NCBI GenBank assembly: GCA_900469615.1
Contig: UBYA01000011.1
Coordinates: forward strand, 62,001 to 126,000
Direction of reading: 5' to 3'
DNA length: 64,000 nucleotides
From: Hyphomicrobiales bacterium
GTDB taxonomy: Bacteria > Pseudomonadota > Alphaproteobacteria > Rhizobiales > Rhizobiaceae
Shown here: piece by piece, positions 38,057 through 46,772 of the stretch
How positions within the stretch are numbered: the stretch's first letter is position 1
How the letters are laid out: the number at the start of each line of letters is the position of its first letter
Notes under the pieces: model-generated
Database searches by the model: none
Seen by the model: only the letters and a program-made list of their open reading frames with translations
Told to the model about the DNA's origin: nothing
Position numbers and translations under genes: made by a program

Positions 38057-38851
38057 ATGAGCTGTTCGCTGAGGATCGGCATGGTCGGCGGAGCCGGGTG
38101 GCTCGGCGGAGCAATCGCCGCCTCGATCCTCGACGCTCATATCATTGCCCCCGAGAATCTGTCGCTTTCCTATCGTCGAGAACCGAGCGGACGCTTTCCG
38201 GCTTCGTTCTGGACGACGGACAATCAGGAGCTTGCCGATCGTTCCGACGTGATTATTCTCTCGGTTCGACCACAGGACTGGCCGGCGGTGCCGATAGACG
38301 CATCCGGCAAGCTGATCATTTCCGTCATGGCGGGAATTCGCGTCGCCGCACTGAGTGCCCGTCACAAGACCGGGCGCGTCGTTCGGGCGCTTCCGAACGC
38401 GGCGGCTGACGTTTCGCGGTCCTATACGCCCTGGATCGCTTCTGAGACGGCTCTTAAAGAGGATCGCCAGATCGTGCGGGCCATCTTCGGCGCCTGCGGG
38501 GTCGAGGACGAAGTCGAAAGCGAGAGCGATATCGACTATCTGACGGGGTTGACCGGTTCCGGGCCGGCTTTTCCCGCCTTGCTAGCCGCCGCGATGATGG
38601 AGCACGCAATCGATCATGGACTTGCCCCCGATATTGCCCGGCGCGCCGTCTCCACGGTGCTGACGGGCACCGGCCGCCTGCTGGAGCGCAGCGGCGAGTG
38701 TCCCGGGGAAATCGTTCGCACCTTTCTTGATTATCGCGGCACGACGGCGGCCGCGATCGAGGAGATGCGCGCATCCGGATTCGATACCGCTGTGCGCAAA
38801 GGCCTTTCTGCAGCATTTACAAAATCGGTGAGCATGGGAGAGACTTCCTGA
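38057..38851 (+). CDS. ProC-like pyrroline-5-carboxylate reductase
   Basis: This 264-residue protein has an N-terminal Rossmann domain (IGMVGGAGWLGGAIAASIL near 7, VIILSVRPQDW near 65) and a C-terminal dimerisation domain with LTGLTGSGPAFPALLAAAMM near 163 (the family proline-binding signature) and FLDYRGTTAAAIEEM near 222. It resembles ProC, but the cofactor loop (GGAGWLGG) and length differ a little from the housekeeping enzyme. An AGGAGG site precedes the ATG. Between the TetR and betaine transporter genes it may reduce a cyclic imine formed from the betaine; this is inference. Confidence 0.8.
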   Translation: MSCSLRIGMVGGAGWLGGAIAASILDAHIIAPENLSLSYRREPSGRFPASFWTTDNQELADRSDVIILSVRPQDWPAVPIDASGKLIISVMAGIRVAALSARHKTGRVVRALPNAAADVSRSYTPWIASETALKEDRQIVRAIFGACGVEDEVESESDIDYLTGLTGSGPAFPALLAAAMMEHAIDHGLAPDIARRAVSTVLTGTGRLLERSGECPGEIVRTFLDYRGTTAAAIEEMRASGFDTAVRKGLSAAFTKSVSMGETS

Positions 38852-38860
38852 CAGCCGTGC

Positions 38861-38885
38861 GGGCGGGCTTCGCGGCACCCCGCCC
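38861..38885 (+). promoter_or_regulatory. GC-rich hairpin between the ProC-like and binding-protein genes
   Basis: GGGCGGG at 38861-38867 pairs with CCCGCCC at 38879-38885. It lies just after the ProC-like stop and 34 bases before the binding-protein gene. It may act as a partial terminator or mRNA stabiliser. Confidence 0.45.
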
Positions 38886-38919
38886 TCCTCAGACAAGCCG
38901 CTAGACAGAGGGAACGATA

Positions 38920-39921
38920 ATGAAAAAGCTATTGGCATCGACCTGCATGTTGTTCGGACTGGTAGGCGGAGCCTCCTTTGCGAGCGCCGCCGAATGCGGC
39001 AGCGTCACCATCGCCAGCATGAACTGGCAAAGCGCGGAAGTCCTCTCGAACCTCGACAAGATCATCCTGAACGAAGGCTATGGATGCGACGCGGATATCA
39101 CCGTCGGTGACACGGTTCCGACAATCACGTCCATGGCGGAGAAGGGGCAGCCCGACATCGCGCCGGAGGCGTGGGTCGACCTGCTGCCGGACGTCGTCAA
39201 GAAGGGTACGGAGGAAGGCCGCCTCGTCGTTGCCGGCACGTCGCTTCCCGACGGCGGCGTTCAGGGATGGTGGATCCCGAAATACCTCGCCGACGCGCAT
39301 CCGGACATCAAGACCATTCCCGACATGCTGAAGCATCCTGAGCTCGCACCCGCCCCGGAAGACCCGAAGAAAGGCGCTATTTTCAACGGCCCGCAGGGCT
39401 GGGGCGGCACGGTCGTCACATCCCAGCTTTTCAAGGCATACAATGCCGAAAAGGCAGGCTTCACGTTGGTCGATACCGGCTCTGCGGCCGGCCTCGATGG
39501 CGCCATTGCCAAAGCCTATGAACGAAAGGAAGGCTTCGTAAGCTACTATTGGGCGCCGACGGCCTTGCTCGGCAAATATGCCATGGTGAAGCTTGAGGCC
39601 GGCGTGCCCAACGATGCGGCAGAATGGAAGCGCTGCAACACCGTAGCGGACTGCCCCGATCCCAAGCCGAACGCCTGGCCGACCGACCATGTCGTCACGC
39701 TTGTTGCCAAAACCTTTTCCGAAAAGGTCGACCCCGAGGTCATGGACTACCTCAAGAAGCGCTCCTGGAGCAATGAGACCGTCAACAAGCTGATGGCCTG
39801 GATGACGGACAACCAGGCGAGCGGCGAAGATGGCGCCAAGCACTTCCTGAAGGAAAACAAGGACATCTGGACGAAGTGGGTTACTGCGGACGCCGCCAAG
39901 AAGATCGAAGCGGCTCTTTGA
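38920..39921 (+). CDS. Betaine ABC transporter, substrate-binding protein
   Basis: This 333-residue periplasmic protein of the OpuAC/ProX family has a signal peptide cleaved near SAAEC (about residue 24). The mature part has SMNWQSAEVLSNLDKIIL, TVGDTVPTITSMAEKGQPDI and aromatic residues (Trp in EAWVD, GWWIP, YYWAPT) that could form the cage for a quaternary ammonium group. Together with the demethylases next to it, proline betaine is the likely ligand. Confidence 0.88.
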   Translation: MKKLLASTCMLFGLVGGASFASAAECGSVTIASMNWQSAEVLSNLDKIILNEGYGCDADITVGDTVPTITSMAEKGQPDIAPEAWVDLLPDVVKKGTEEGRLVVAGTSLPDGGVQGWWIPKYLADAHPDIKTIPDMLKHPELAPAPEDPKKGAIFNGPQGWGGTVVTSQLFKAYNAEKAGFTLVDTGSAAGLDGAIAKAYERKEGFVSYYWAPTALLGKYAMVKLEAGVPNDAAEWKRCNTVADCPDPKPNAWPTDHVVTLVAKTFSEKVDPEVMDYLKKRSWSNETVNKLMAWMTDNQASGEDGAKHFLKENKDIWTKWVTADAAKKIEAAL

Positions 39922-39930
39922 CGTTGCTCT

Positions 39931-39957
39931 TCTGCGGTGCGCCAAGCGCACCGCAGA
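39931..39957 (+). promoter_or_regulatory. Strong hairpin between binding-protein and permease genes
   Basis: TCTGCGGTGCGC and GCGCACCGCAGA form a perfect 12-base-pair stem with a three-base CAA loop, 9 bases after the binding-protein stop. There is no T run. Such hairpins keep the binding-protein mRNA abundant relative to the downstream membrane genes. Confidence 0.65.
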
Positions 39958-40016
39958 TCGCCTGCCGAAAAATATAAAAAAACTGACACGGCTTCTTTCA
40001 AGAGAAGGGGAACCGA

Positions 40017-40904
40017 ATGGATTGGTTTTACAAATTTCCTCACATGGATGACGATGCGCTTCGAAACCTGAAAAAGGCCATCGACGACGGATTTCGCGCC
40101 TTCACCCGTGCCTATGGGGACCAGATCGAGAACTTCTTTACGCCTCTGCAGCACTTCCTGATTGCTGCCGAGCGTTTCACCACGCAGACGCCCTGGCCTA
40201 TCATCATCCTGCTGATCATGCTCATTGCCTGGTTGGCAAGCCGCAGCTTCAAGATCGTCCTGGGCTGTCTCGTGACCCTTCTTCTGATCGGCTATTTCGA
40301 TATGTGGGAAGACACGATGCGCACGGTCTCCATGATCTTCGTCTGCACCGTGCTGTCTATTGCCATCGGCCTTCCGATCGGCATTATCATGTCTCGTTCG
40401 GACCGGATCCAACGGATCGTCAATCCGATTCTCGACGTCATGCAAACCATGCCGAGCTTCGTCTATCTCATTCCCGTCGTCATGCTGCTGGGGATCGGAA
40501 AGGTGCCCGGCCTCATCGCCGTCGTCATCTATGCGATACCTCCGATGATCCGACTGACCGATCTCGGGATTCGCCTGGTGGATCGCGATGTGCTGGAGGC
40601 TGCGGATGCCTTCGGAACATCGCATGCGCAGAAGCTTTTCAAGGTGCAATTGCCTCTTGCATTGCCCACGATCATGGCCGGCATCAACCAAACGATCATG
40701 ATGGCGCTGGCGATGGTCGTCGTTGCCTCGATGATCGGCGTTCAGGGGCTGGGCCAGCCCGTTCTGAAAGCCATCGCGAACCAATATTTCACGCTGGGAA
40801 TCTTCAATGGCCTCGCCATTGTCGGCATTGCCATCATCTTCGACCGGGTCAGCCAGGCCTACGGCAAGAGGCTCCAGAAGCACCGGGAGATCGTCCATGG
40901 CTGA
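40017..40904 (+). CDS. Betaine ABC transporter, permease (ProW/OpuAB type)
   Basis: This 295-residue permease has a long N-terminal soluble part (about residues 1-60) followed by six or so hydrophobic helices. The EAA-type loop EAADAFGTSHAQKLFKVQLP lies near residue 200, and DVMQTMPSFVYLIPVVMLLG near 140 is characteristic of glycine/proline betaine permeases. Its stop overlaps the ATPase start by eight bases. Confidence 0.92.
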   Translation: MDWFYKFPHMDDDALRNLKKAIDDGFRAFTRAYGDQIENFFTPLQHFLIAAERFTTQTPWPIIILLIMLIAWLASRSFKIVLGCLVTLLLIGYFDMWEDTMRTVSMIFVCTVLSIAIGLPIGIIMSRSDRIQRIVNPILDVMQTMPSFVYLIPVVMLLGIGKVPGLIAVVIYAIPPMIRLTDLGIRLVDRDVLEAADAFGTSHAQKLFKVQLPLALPTIMAGINQTIMMALAMVVVASMIGVQGLGQPVLKAIANQYFTLGIFNGLAIVGIAIIFDRVSQAYGKRLQKHREIVHG

Positions 40905-41976
40905 CCAACCGCTCGGCGGCATCAAGATCCGCAATCTCTACAAGATCTTCGGCCCCAATCCGGCCGCCTATGTCGAAGCCGTCCGCAAGGGCATGACCAA
41001 GGTCGAGCTCAATCAGGTTCACGGACATGTGCTCGGATTGAGGGATATCAACATCGAAATCCCGTCCGGCTGCATTCAGGTCGTCATGGGGCTTTCGGGC
41101 TCCGGCAAATCGACGCTCATCCGCCACATAAACCGCCTGATAGACCCGACCGCCGGAGAGGTTCTCGTTGACGGTGTCGATGTCGTGAAGATGAACAACA
41201 TCGAACTGCGGAAATTCCGCAGGCATCAGACGGCGATGGTGTTCCAGAAATTCGCGCTTCTTCCTCATCGCAGCGTGCTCGACAACACCGTCTTCGGCCT
41301 CGAGGTCCAAGGCGTGCAGCGCGCCAAGGCGGTGGACACGGCGATGAAATGGCTGGAGCGCGTGGGGCTGAAGGGGTTTGAGCAGCGCTACCCCAACCAG
41401 CTTTCGGGCGGCATGCAGCAGCGTGTCGGGCTGGCGCGCGCCCTATCGAACGATGCGCCCGTCCTGCTTATGGACGAGGCCTATTCCGCGCTCGATCCTC
41501 TGATCCGAACGGACATGCAGTCCGTTCTTCTCGATATCCAGCGGGAAATCAAAAAGACGATCGTGTTCATCACCCACGATCTCGACGAGGCACTGCGCCT
41601 GGGAGACCAGATTGCAATTCTGCGCGACGGCGAGGTCATCCAGCAGGGAAGCAGCCAGGACATCGTCCTGCGACCGGCCGACGACTATATCGCCAATTTC
41701 GTCAAGGAGGTGAACAGAGGGCGTGTGGTCCAGGTAGAGGCCATCATGGAGCCATGGCACGCAGGCGCCATATCGTCTCAGACGACGATCGCGGCCGGGT
41801 CCACGATCGAGGATGCCGTTCGCATGCTTGCCGCCGCCGCCGACGGCAACGCGACGGTCGTCTCTCCCACAGGCCAACCCGTGGGGATCGTCAATTTCCG
41901 CCGGCTCGCGACTGCGATGGTCAATGCGCCCGGTTCGGCGAATGAGACGGTCGGCAGCCTCGCGAGAGCGCATTAG
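40897..41976 (+). CDS. Betaine ABC transporter, ATP-binding protein (ProV/OpuAA type)
   Basis: This 359-residue ATPase begins with the family-specific long N-terminal part (IRNLYKIFGPNPAAYVEAVR). It has Walker [17 protein letters not shown] near 65, the signature LSGGMQQRVGLARAL near 169, Walker B LLMDEAYSALDPLIR near 190 and the switch FITHDLDEAL near 225. The C-terminal 70 residues (TIEDAVRMLAAAADGNATVV) look like a single CBS module, the part that senses ionic strength in osmoregulated relatives. The ATG at 40897 overlaps the permease end. Confidence 0.92.
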   Translation: MADQPLGGIKIRNLYKIFGPNPAAYVEAVRKGMTKVELNQVHGHVLGLRDINIEIPSGCIQVVMGLSGSGKSTLIRHINRLIDPTAGEVLVDGVDVVKMNNIELRKFRRHQTAMVFQKFALLPHRSVLDNTVFGLEVQGVQRAKAVDTAMKWLERVGLKGFEQRYPNQLSGGMQQRVGLARALSNDAPVLLMDEAYSALDPLIRTDMQSVLLDIQREIKKTIVFITHDLDEALRLGDQIAILRDGEVIQQGSSQDIVLRPADDYIANFVKEVNRGRVVQVEAIMEPWHAGAISSQTTIAAGSTIEDAVRMLAAAADGNATVVSPTGQPVGIVNFRRLATAMVNAPGSANETVGSLARAH

Positions 41977-42005
41977 CCGTCAGGGAGCAGGAAAGACCGC
42001 AGCAA

Positions 42006-42047
42006 TCGAACGTCCGCCACGGAAGCATACGCGTGGCGGATGTTCGA
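42006..42047. terminator. Long hairpin between the betaine transporter and GGDEF genes
   Basis: Sixteen-base arms (TCGAACGTCCGCCACG and CGTGGCGGATGTTCGA) pair with a single G-T mismatch around a 10-base loop. It lies between converging stops at 41976 and 42062 and likely ends both transcripts. Confidence 0.78.
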
Positions 42048-42061
42048 GACAGGTCATCGCT

Positions 42062-42958
42062 CTACGCCACGCGCGCCCTGTCGCGGCCGCTCAGCTTGGC
42101 GGAATAGAGGGCTTGATCGGCTCTCTGATAAAGATCGGAGACATGATCCGCCAGCGTACAGGCCGCAATGCCAGCCGAGCATGTGTAGCGGAAGTCGGGG
42201 GAATCGGCCAATGGCCGGGAAAAGCGGATGACCGCCAGCATGCGTTCGACAATTCCGACCGCATCCTCAAGGCTCGTCCCCGGCATTACCAGCACAAATT
42301 CCTCGCCGCCGACCCGGCCGAAGCAGTCGCTACGTCGCACATTTTGATGAATGCGCGCGGCGAAATCGCACAGGACAAGATCGCCTGCGTGATGACCGAG
42401 CCTGTCGTTGATATATTTGAAGTTGTCGATATCGAACACGGCAAGACATCCGACATTGCCATCCTTGGCCGCGATCAGCATGTCTTCGATCCGCGCCATG
42501 ATGAAGCGGCGGTTGGAGACGCCGGTCAACTCGTCGGTTTGGGACGCCCTGATTGCCAGATCGCGATCCTGGCGGACGCTCCGCTCCTCGGCGCGCAATG
42601 TCGTGATGTCGCTGGCGATGCATAGCATCCAGCCGTTCTTCTGCACCGTCTCGGTCATCCAAAGCCAGCGTCCGTCCATCAAGTCCGTCTCGAAGGCGCG
42701 GTAGCCGATCTTGCCGCGGCGCGACTGGGTCGATTTGAGCCATTCATTGAAATTGGCCGCGCGAATGACCGTACCGCGCCCGCGTTCGAAGTTGCGCCGC
42801 ATCAGATCCGGCCACGACAACGTCTCATCTACATCGACGAAATACGCCGCCCGAAAGGCATTGTTGGCATATTGCAGCCGGTCGTCGGCATCATAGACCG
42901 CAATAAGCGTCGAAGTGATCGCTGACAGATGCCGAAGCTGCTCCAGTGCCTCGTCCAT
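42062..42958 (-). CDS. PAS-GGDEF diguanylate cyclase
   Basis: With the start at 42958 this is a 298-residue protein with an N-terminal PAS-like domain (about residues 5-115: LIAVYDADDRLQYANNAFRA and WLWMTETVQKNGWMLCI). A GGDEF domain follows, with DELTGVSNRRFIMARIEDML near 135, FDIDNFKYINDRLGH near 165 and the active site GRVGGEEFVLV near 208. The GGEEF variant is active in many cyclases, so it probably makes cyclic di-GMP. There are no membrane segments. An in-frame ATG at 42997 is a less likely start. Confidence 0.88.
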   Translation of the reverse strand: MDEALEQLRHLSAITSTLIAVYDADDRLQYANNAFRAAYFVDVDETLSWPDLMRRNFERGRGTVIRAANFNEWLKSTQSRRGKIGYRAFETDLMDGRWLWMTETVQKNGWMLCIASDITTLRAEERSVRQDRDLAIRASQTDELTGVSNRRFIMARIEDMLIAAKDGNVGCLAVFDIDNFKYINDRLGHHAGDLVLCDFAARIHQNVRRSDCFGRVGGEEFVLVMPGTSLEDAVGIVERMLAVIRFSRPLADSPDFRYTCSAGIAACTLADHVSDLYQRADQALYSAKLSGRDRARVA

Positions 42959-43390
42959 ATCGAACCCCGCTATTTGCCTGACGGAAGCATGTCGCACGAT
43001 TATTGAGAAAAAACGGCGTTATTACTGCACAGGAGCCAAGGCGATATCAGCCGGCGTCACCGGGCGGCATGGAACGCGTTCCCGACCTCCTTCTTAAATG
43101 ACAAGCCTCGGAACGCGTCAACACCTTCGTTGGAATGTTGGGATTGAGGGAAAGAAGCGGAGGCGGTTGCCGCTGACATCTGCGGGCTGAACATGCGCTG
43201 GGCAGGCGCCCATTTTGCCGAGAACCGAAACCTGTGACGCCGTCATGTTCTCGGAGACGAGATGTCGACGATCCTGCGCATGCCTTTCGCCCTCATGCCG
43301 GCCTATCGTCGCGCCCCATACATATTCCGTGAGGACAAGAGCCTGTTGCCATCCGCCGTTTTCGCGCCCGCCACTCGATGCACATGCCGC
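42959..43390. other. Gene-free stretch
   Basis: I see no supported gene. The frames that stay open here lack a ribosome site and protein-like composition. The part near 42990-43030 is AT-richer and may hold the GGDEF promoter. Confidence 0.5.
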
Positions 43391-43588
43391 TCAATGTACA
43401 CTGGGCGTTTTGACAACTGCCGCGAAATCCTCCGCCACCAGTTCGCTGATCGCGATCAGGACCTCTTCAGCAGAGAAGCCGGAAGCTATCGTGGCACGGA
43501 TCAGATCCTGCAGGTCGGGCTCGACGACGTCGCGGCAATCCTCAAGACGCTCGTCCGAGACCGTTATATCATATAATTCTTCCATCAT
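43391..43588 (-). CDS. Small acidic protein, unknown (65 residues)
   Basis: It starts MMEELYDITVSDERLEDCRD and has strongly acidic, helical character (EPDLQDLIRATIASGFSAEE, then ISELVAEDFAAVV). GAAAGG lies just upstream of the ATG at 43588 (a second ATG follows at 43585). It lies 55 bases after the ribosomal protein S21 gene on the same strand. No domain is recognised. Confidence 0.55.
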   Translation of the reverse strand: MMEELYDITVSDERLEDCRDVVEPDLQDLIRATIASGFSAEEVLIAISELVAEDFAAVVKTPSVH

Positions 43589-43643
43589 GCGCCTTTCAAA
43601 ATATGCTGGCGGGCCGGCCTTGCACCGGCCCTGATCGTGCTTG

Positions 43644-43880
43644 TCAGCGAGCCGGTGCCCGACGTCTGGCGGCGGGCAGAAGCCCTTCGCGCTGCATCTT
43701 CTTGCGGGCAGCCTTGCGCTGCCGGGCAATCGCCTGCGCCCGTTCGCGAACCCGGCGTTCGGAAGGCTTTTCGTAGGCGCGGCGTTCCCTTATCTCGCGA
43801 AAAAGGCCCTCACGCTGCATCTTCTTCTTCAATACGCGGATAGCCTGCTCGATATTGTTGTCCTTGACGATGACCTGCAT
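43644..43880 (-). CDS. rpsU: 30S ribosomal protein S21
   Basis: This 78-residue basic protein begins [20 protein letters not shown], the unmistakable S21 N-terminus, and continues [20 protein letters not shown] with an Arg/Lys-rich tail. S21 helps the small subunit select mRNA. Rhizobia often have more than one copy. GGAGAACAGC precedes the ATG at 43880. It is surrounded by small unknown genes rather than by other ribosomal genes, which suggests an accessory copy. Confidence 0.93.
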   Translation of the reverse strand: MQVIVKDNNIEQAIRVLKKKMQREGLFREIRERRAYEKPSERRVRERAQAIARQRKAARKKMQREGLLPAARRRAPAR

Positions 43881-43908
43881 GCTGTTCTCCTTGTTCCGGT
43901 GTTGATAT

Positions 43909-44061
43909 TCAGCCGAGTTGCGCGGCAACGATGGTCTGGATCTCCCGCCGGGTCAGAAGGCAGGGATAAGGTTTCCAGGTCCTGTTCGGCCGCTTGACGG
44001 CGTTGCCGCCATCGCGCGGCTTTACCGCCGCATGGGCGGTAGCAATGTTCTTCTTGTTCAA
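43909..44061 (-). CDS. Small basic protein before rpsU, unknown (about 50 residues)
   Basis: The segment [20 protein letters not shown] followed by [20 protein letters not shown] is basic and protein-like, ending AAQLG 29 bases before the S21 start. I place the start at TTG 44061; an ATG at 44133 is in frame and would give 74 residues. The function is unknown, and an unexpressed frame is possible. Confidence 0.4.
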   Translation of the reverse strand: MNKKNIATAHAAVKPRDGGNAVKRPNRTWKPYPCLLTRREIQTIVAAQLG

Positions 44062-44482
44062 TCGATATCCTTGGCGCCCAAGAACGGCGCGGTGACACGG
44101 CAGCACGTCTACGCGCAAATCAGCCGACGCCATTCAGGGCGTGCGGCCATGACCGTGTGTGATTATGTGAGTGATAGCAGATAAATAGGGCGCCACCCGC
44201 TGCGTTGCAAGGTGGCGCATGACTTGCGAGAAATTCGTGGAAGCCCGCCGTGAAAGGAAGCGCGCCCTCCTACGACAGGGTTCGGGCACCTTGAGCCCGG
44301 CTCTTTTACGGTCAAATCCCTCTCTTCGGCCGCATGGTGCAAGTCCAAAGCCAGCTTTCGCGGCCGGTAAAATGGCCAGCGCCGTCGGCAATCGTCCGGC
44401 GATTGCGACCGCACGGCCTGCCTCCGTCGAGGATGACATGAGGCAAGCCGCTGTTCATGGCCGCATTTGTCTTTGCCTTTTG
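44062..44482. other. Gene-free stretch before the encapsulin gene end
   Basis: No gene is supported between the small basic protein and the 3' end of the encapsulin gene. It probably contains the promoter for the S21 unit. Confidence 0.5.
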
Positions 44483-45304
44483 CTATACGCTCTTTTCCGC
44501 CTCAGCCTGCGGCAACAAAGCGATCGCCGCTTCGGCAGTCAGCATCCGGAAGGTAAAGCTTTCCTGGAAGTAGAGCTCGACTGTCGTCGCCGAATGGCTG
44601 AGGTAGCCGATGGAGATGTCCTGACCGATATCGAGCTCGAAGTCTCCGCCTCTGGTCGTCAGAACGAAGCCTCCCTTGATCGCAGGCGCCCAGATGATCC
44701 CGCCATCGACGATCTTTTCGATATGGTGGAACACCGGATAGCCTTCATCGCTGCCGCCGCTCGCGGCAGTGTACGTTTCCTCGCCGAGAACCAGCGCATA
44801 GGGGCCCTGAACGCCGGCAAGGCGCAACTGGCTGACCGCCTTCGCCACGACGTCCGGATAATTCTTGAGGCTGGCGGGAAGGCTCAAGGCGGCGTTGCTG
44901 CTGCCCTCGCGAATTCCCTGGATACCCGCCGCCGCAAACCCCTCGAAAACCGCCCTGTCTTCGCTGAAGGCAAGCTTGCGGGCAGCCTCCTTGACCGGCG
45001 ACCAGTCGGAATCCTCCGATCCGCGCTCCACGTCATCTATAGCGGAGCGCGAAAGCTCGAAAGGAACACGAAGCTCGACAACCGCCTTGACATCTCGCAG
45101 GGAAGCCTGGACGCCGTTGCCTGGGCTGCCGATCTGTTTGAGGTGCCCGGTGCCGACCGCTGAAAATTCTGAATCCTTCGGACCGTCGACGTCTACCACA
45201 CGACGCGCCGCAAGGTGACGCTTGAGCGTCCTCTTCGCCTCCTCCTCGATTTGCTCCCAGGCCTTGGCCGAGATAGGAGCGAGGTGCCTGTGAAGATTGT
45301 CCAT
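44483..45304 (-). CDS. Encapsulin shell protein (family 1)
   Basis: This 273-residue protein of the HK97-fold encapsulin (linocin M18) family has the N-terminal MDNLHRHLAPISAKAWEQIE that lines the shell interior and binds cargo. GPYALVLGEETYTAASGG (near 168), GGIIWAPAIKGGFVLTTRGG (near 205) and the C-terminal YLSHSATTVELYFQESFTFR complete it. Such proteins assemble into closed icosahedral protein compartments in the cytosol. The gene starts one base after the DyP peroxidase stop, and the peroxidase carries the cargo tail, so the two form one system. Confidence 0.95.
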   Translation of the reverse strand: MDNLHRHLAPISAKAWEQIEEEAKRTLKRHLAARRVVDVDGPKDSEFSAVGTGHLKQIGSPGNGVQASLRDVKAVVELRVPFELSRSAIDDVERGSEDSDWSPVKEAARKLAFSEDRAVFEGFAAAGIQGIREGSSNAALSLPASLKNYPDVVAKAVSQLRLAGVQGPYALVLGEETYTAASGGSDEGYPVFHHIEKIVDGGIIWAPAIKGGFVLTTRGGDFELDIGQDISIGYLSHSATTVELYFQESFTFRMLTAEAAIALLPQAEAEKSV

Positions 45305-45305
45305 G

Positions 45306-46376
45306 TCAAACCTCTTTCTTTAAGGAACCGATCCCGAGGGAACCGTCCTTGTTTTCATTGCGGGGAGCAGAGTTCGCGTCGTCCGATTGATTTGCGGAGG
45401 CAGATTCAGCCTCGGCGGCTGGTGAAGGGGCGGCATCGGGTTCGACACTGTCAAGAAACGTTGCCGATGGAACGAAGAAAAGGCTGCCCGTAATCGCCTG
45501 GCTGACGTCCAGCAGGCGATCATAGTTCCCCGGCGGTTGGCCGACGAACATATTGACGAGCATTTGTTCCGTGCGGGCCGGAGATCGAGCGTAGCCGATG
45601 AAATAGGTTCCGAACTCGCCCTTCCCGACATCGCCGAAGGGCATGTTGTCCCTGACGATATCGAGCTCCTCGCCATTTTCGACGATGGTCGTCAGTGCAT
45701 TGTGCGCGAAGCTGGGTTTGACGCTATCATCGAGCTCGACATTGGAGAATTTCTTGCGGCCGATGATGCCTTCCTGCACTTCGACGGGTATCGCGTTCCA
45801 TTTTTTCAGGTCGTGCAGGTATTTCTGGACGATCACATAGCTGCCGCCGGCAAAGGTCGGGTCTTCGTCAGCGATGATTGCCGCGTCGATCGCGGCCTGA
45901 TCGACAGGATTTTCCGTTCCGTCGACGAAACCGATCAGATCGCGGTCGTCGAAGTAATTGAACCCCTGGACCTGATCCGCGGTCGCCACCGCATCGCCAA
46001 GCCGCGACATGATCTCCATCGCCAGCTCGAAACAGAGATCCATGCGGGTCGCGCGGATGTGAAAAAGGACGTCGCCCGGTGTGGAGACGGCATGGTGCAC
46101 GCCATGAATCTCCTTGAAAGGGTGCAGGTCCTTCGGCCTTTGGCCTTCAAACAGGCGGTCCCATGCATCGGATCCAAAACCCATGACACAGGACAGCCCG
46201 CCTTCCAGATCACGGAACCCCACCGCGCGAAGCAGCCCGCCGAGATCGGCGCATATCGACCGAACAGCCGTTTCGTTTTCGCGGCCGGGATTGATGGTCA
46301 GAACCAGAAAAATCGCCGCGCGCGTGAGGCGCGCAACGACTGGCTGCGGGATCGGTTTTGTTGCGTCTGCTGGCAT
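45306..46376 (-). CDS. DyP-type peroxidase, encapsulin cargo
   Basis: This 356-residue heme peroxidase has the DyP signature GFVDGTENP (catalytic Asp, near 150), the proximal-side segment PSFAHNALT (near 220) and GTYFIGYARSPARTEQML (near 258). The last 45 residues form a low-complexity Ala/Ser/Asn-rich linker and end DGSLGIGSLKKEV, the encapsulin targeting peptide. The enzyme oxidises dyes and other aromatic compounds with H2O2; its natural substrate is unknown. It is the first gene of a two-gene operon with the shell protein. Confidence 0.95.
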   Translation of the reverse strand: MPADATKPIPQPVVARLTRAAIFLVLTINPGRENETAVRSICADLGGLLRAVGFRDLEGGLSCVMGFGSDAWDRLFEGQRPKDLHPFKEIHGVHHAVSTPGDVLFHIRATRMDLCFELAMEIMSRLGDAVATADQVQGFNYFDDRDLIGFVDGTENPVDQAAIDAAIIADEDPTFAGGSYVIVQKYLHDLKKWNAIPVEVQEGIIGRKKFSNVELDDSVKPSFAHNALTTIVENGEELDIVRDNMPFGDVGKGEFGTYFIGYARSPARTEQMLVNMFVGQPPGNYDRLLDVSQAITGSLFFVPSATFLDSVEPDAAPSPAAEAESASANQSDDANSAPRNENKDGSLGIGSLKKEV

Positions 46377-46445
46377 ATTTTACCCGTTCAATCCTTTGGT
46401 GATCGCGCCGCACTCACGGCGCAGGCGGGAATGACAATCAAGGCG

Positions 46446-46556
46446 GGAGCGGCTCGATTTTCATGGAATCTCCGAGCCGCTCCCTTTCTCTATTTAACAT
46501 TTAACGCAATTCCGGACGGAATATCACTTCGCGTTCCCTGGGGAATTGCCCTGCTG
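46446..46556. repeat. Degenerate rhizobial intergenic repeat, copy 3, with hairpin
   Basis: A perfect 11-base inverted repeat (GGGAGCGGCTC at 46446-46456, GAGCCGCTCCC at 46475-46485) is followed by ACGCAATTCCGGACGG, then ACTTCGCGTTCC and GGGGAATTGCCCTG. This is the best preserved copy of the repeat in the window. The surrounding gap 46377-46772 has no gene. Confidence 0.6.
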
Positions 46557-46772
46557 CTTCGAAGTCGATGTCCTTCGTTCTATATCAATCGGCAGCGGCG
46601 CGCGTGCAGCAAGCCCGAGCCGATCCATGACGGTAGACACTATCCCACCGGCGCCGATCGCATCCAAAGAGATTGGCGGATATTCCTCCGGAGTAACCCA
46701 ACTGGCACGGTTGCCGAGGCACGACCTTTCCGTTGGCGATACCGGTTGCGAAACTTGCCTGCGACGCGGCGC

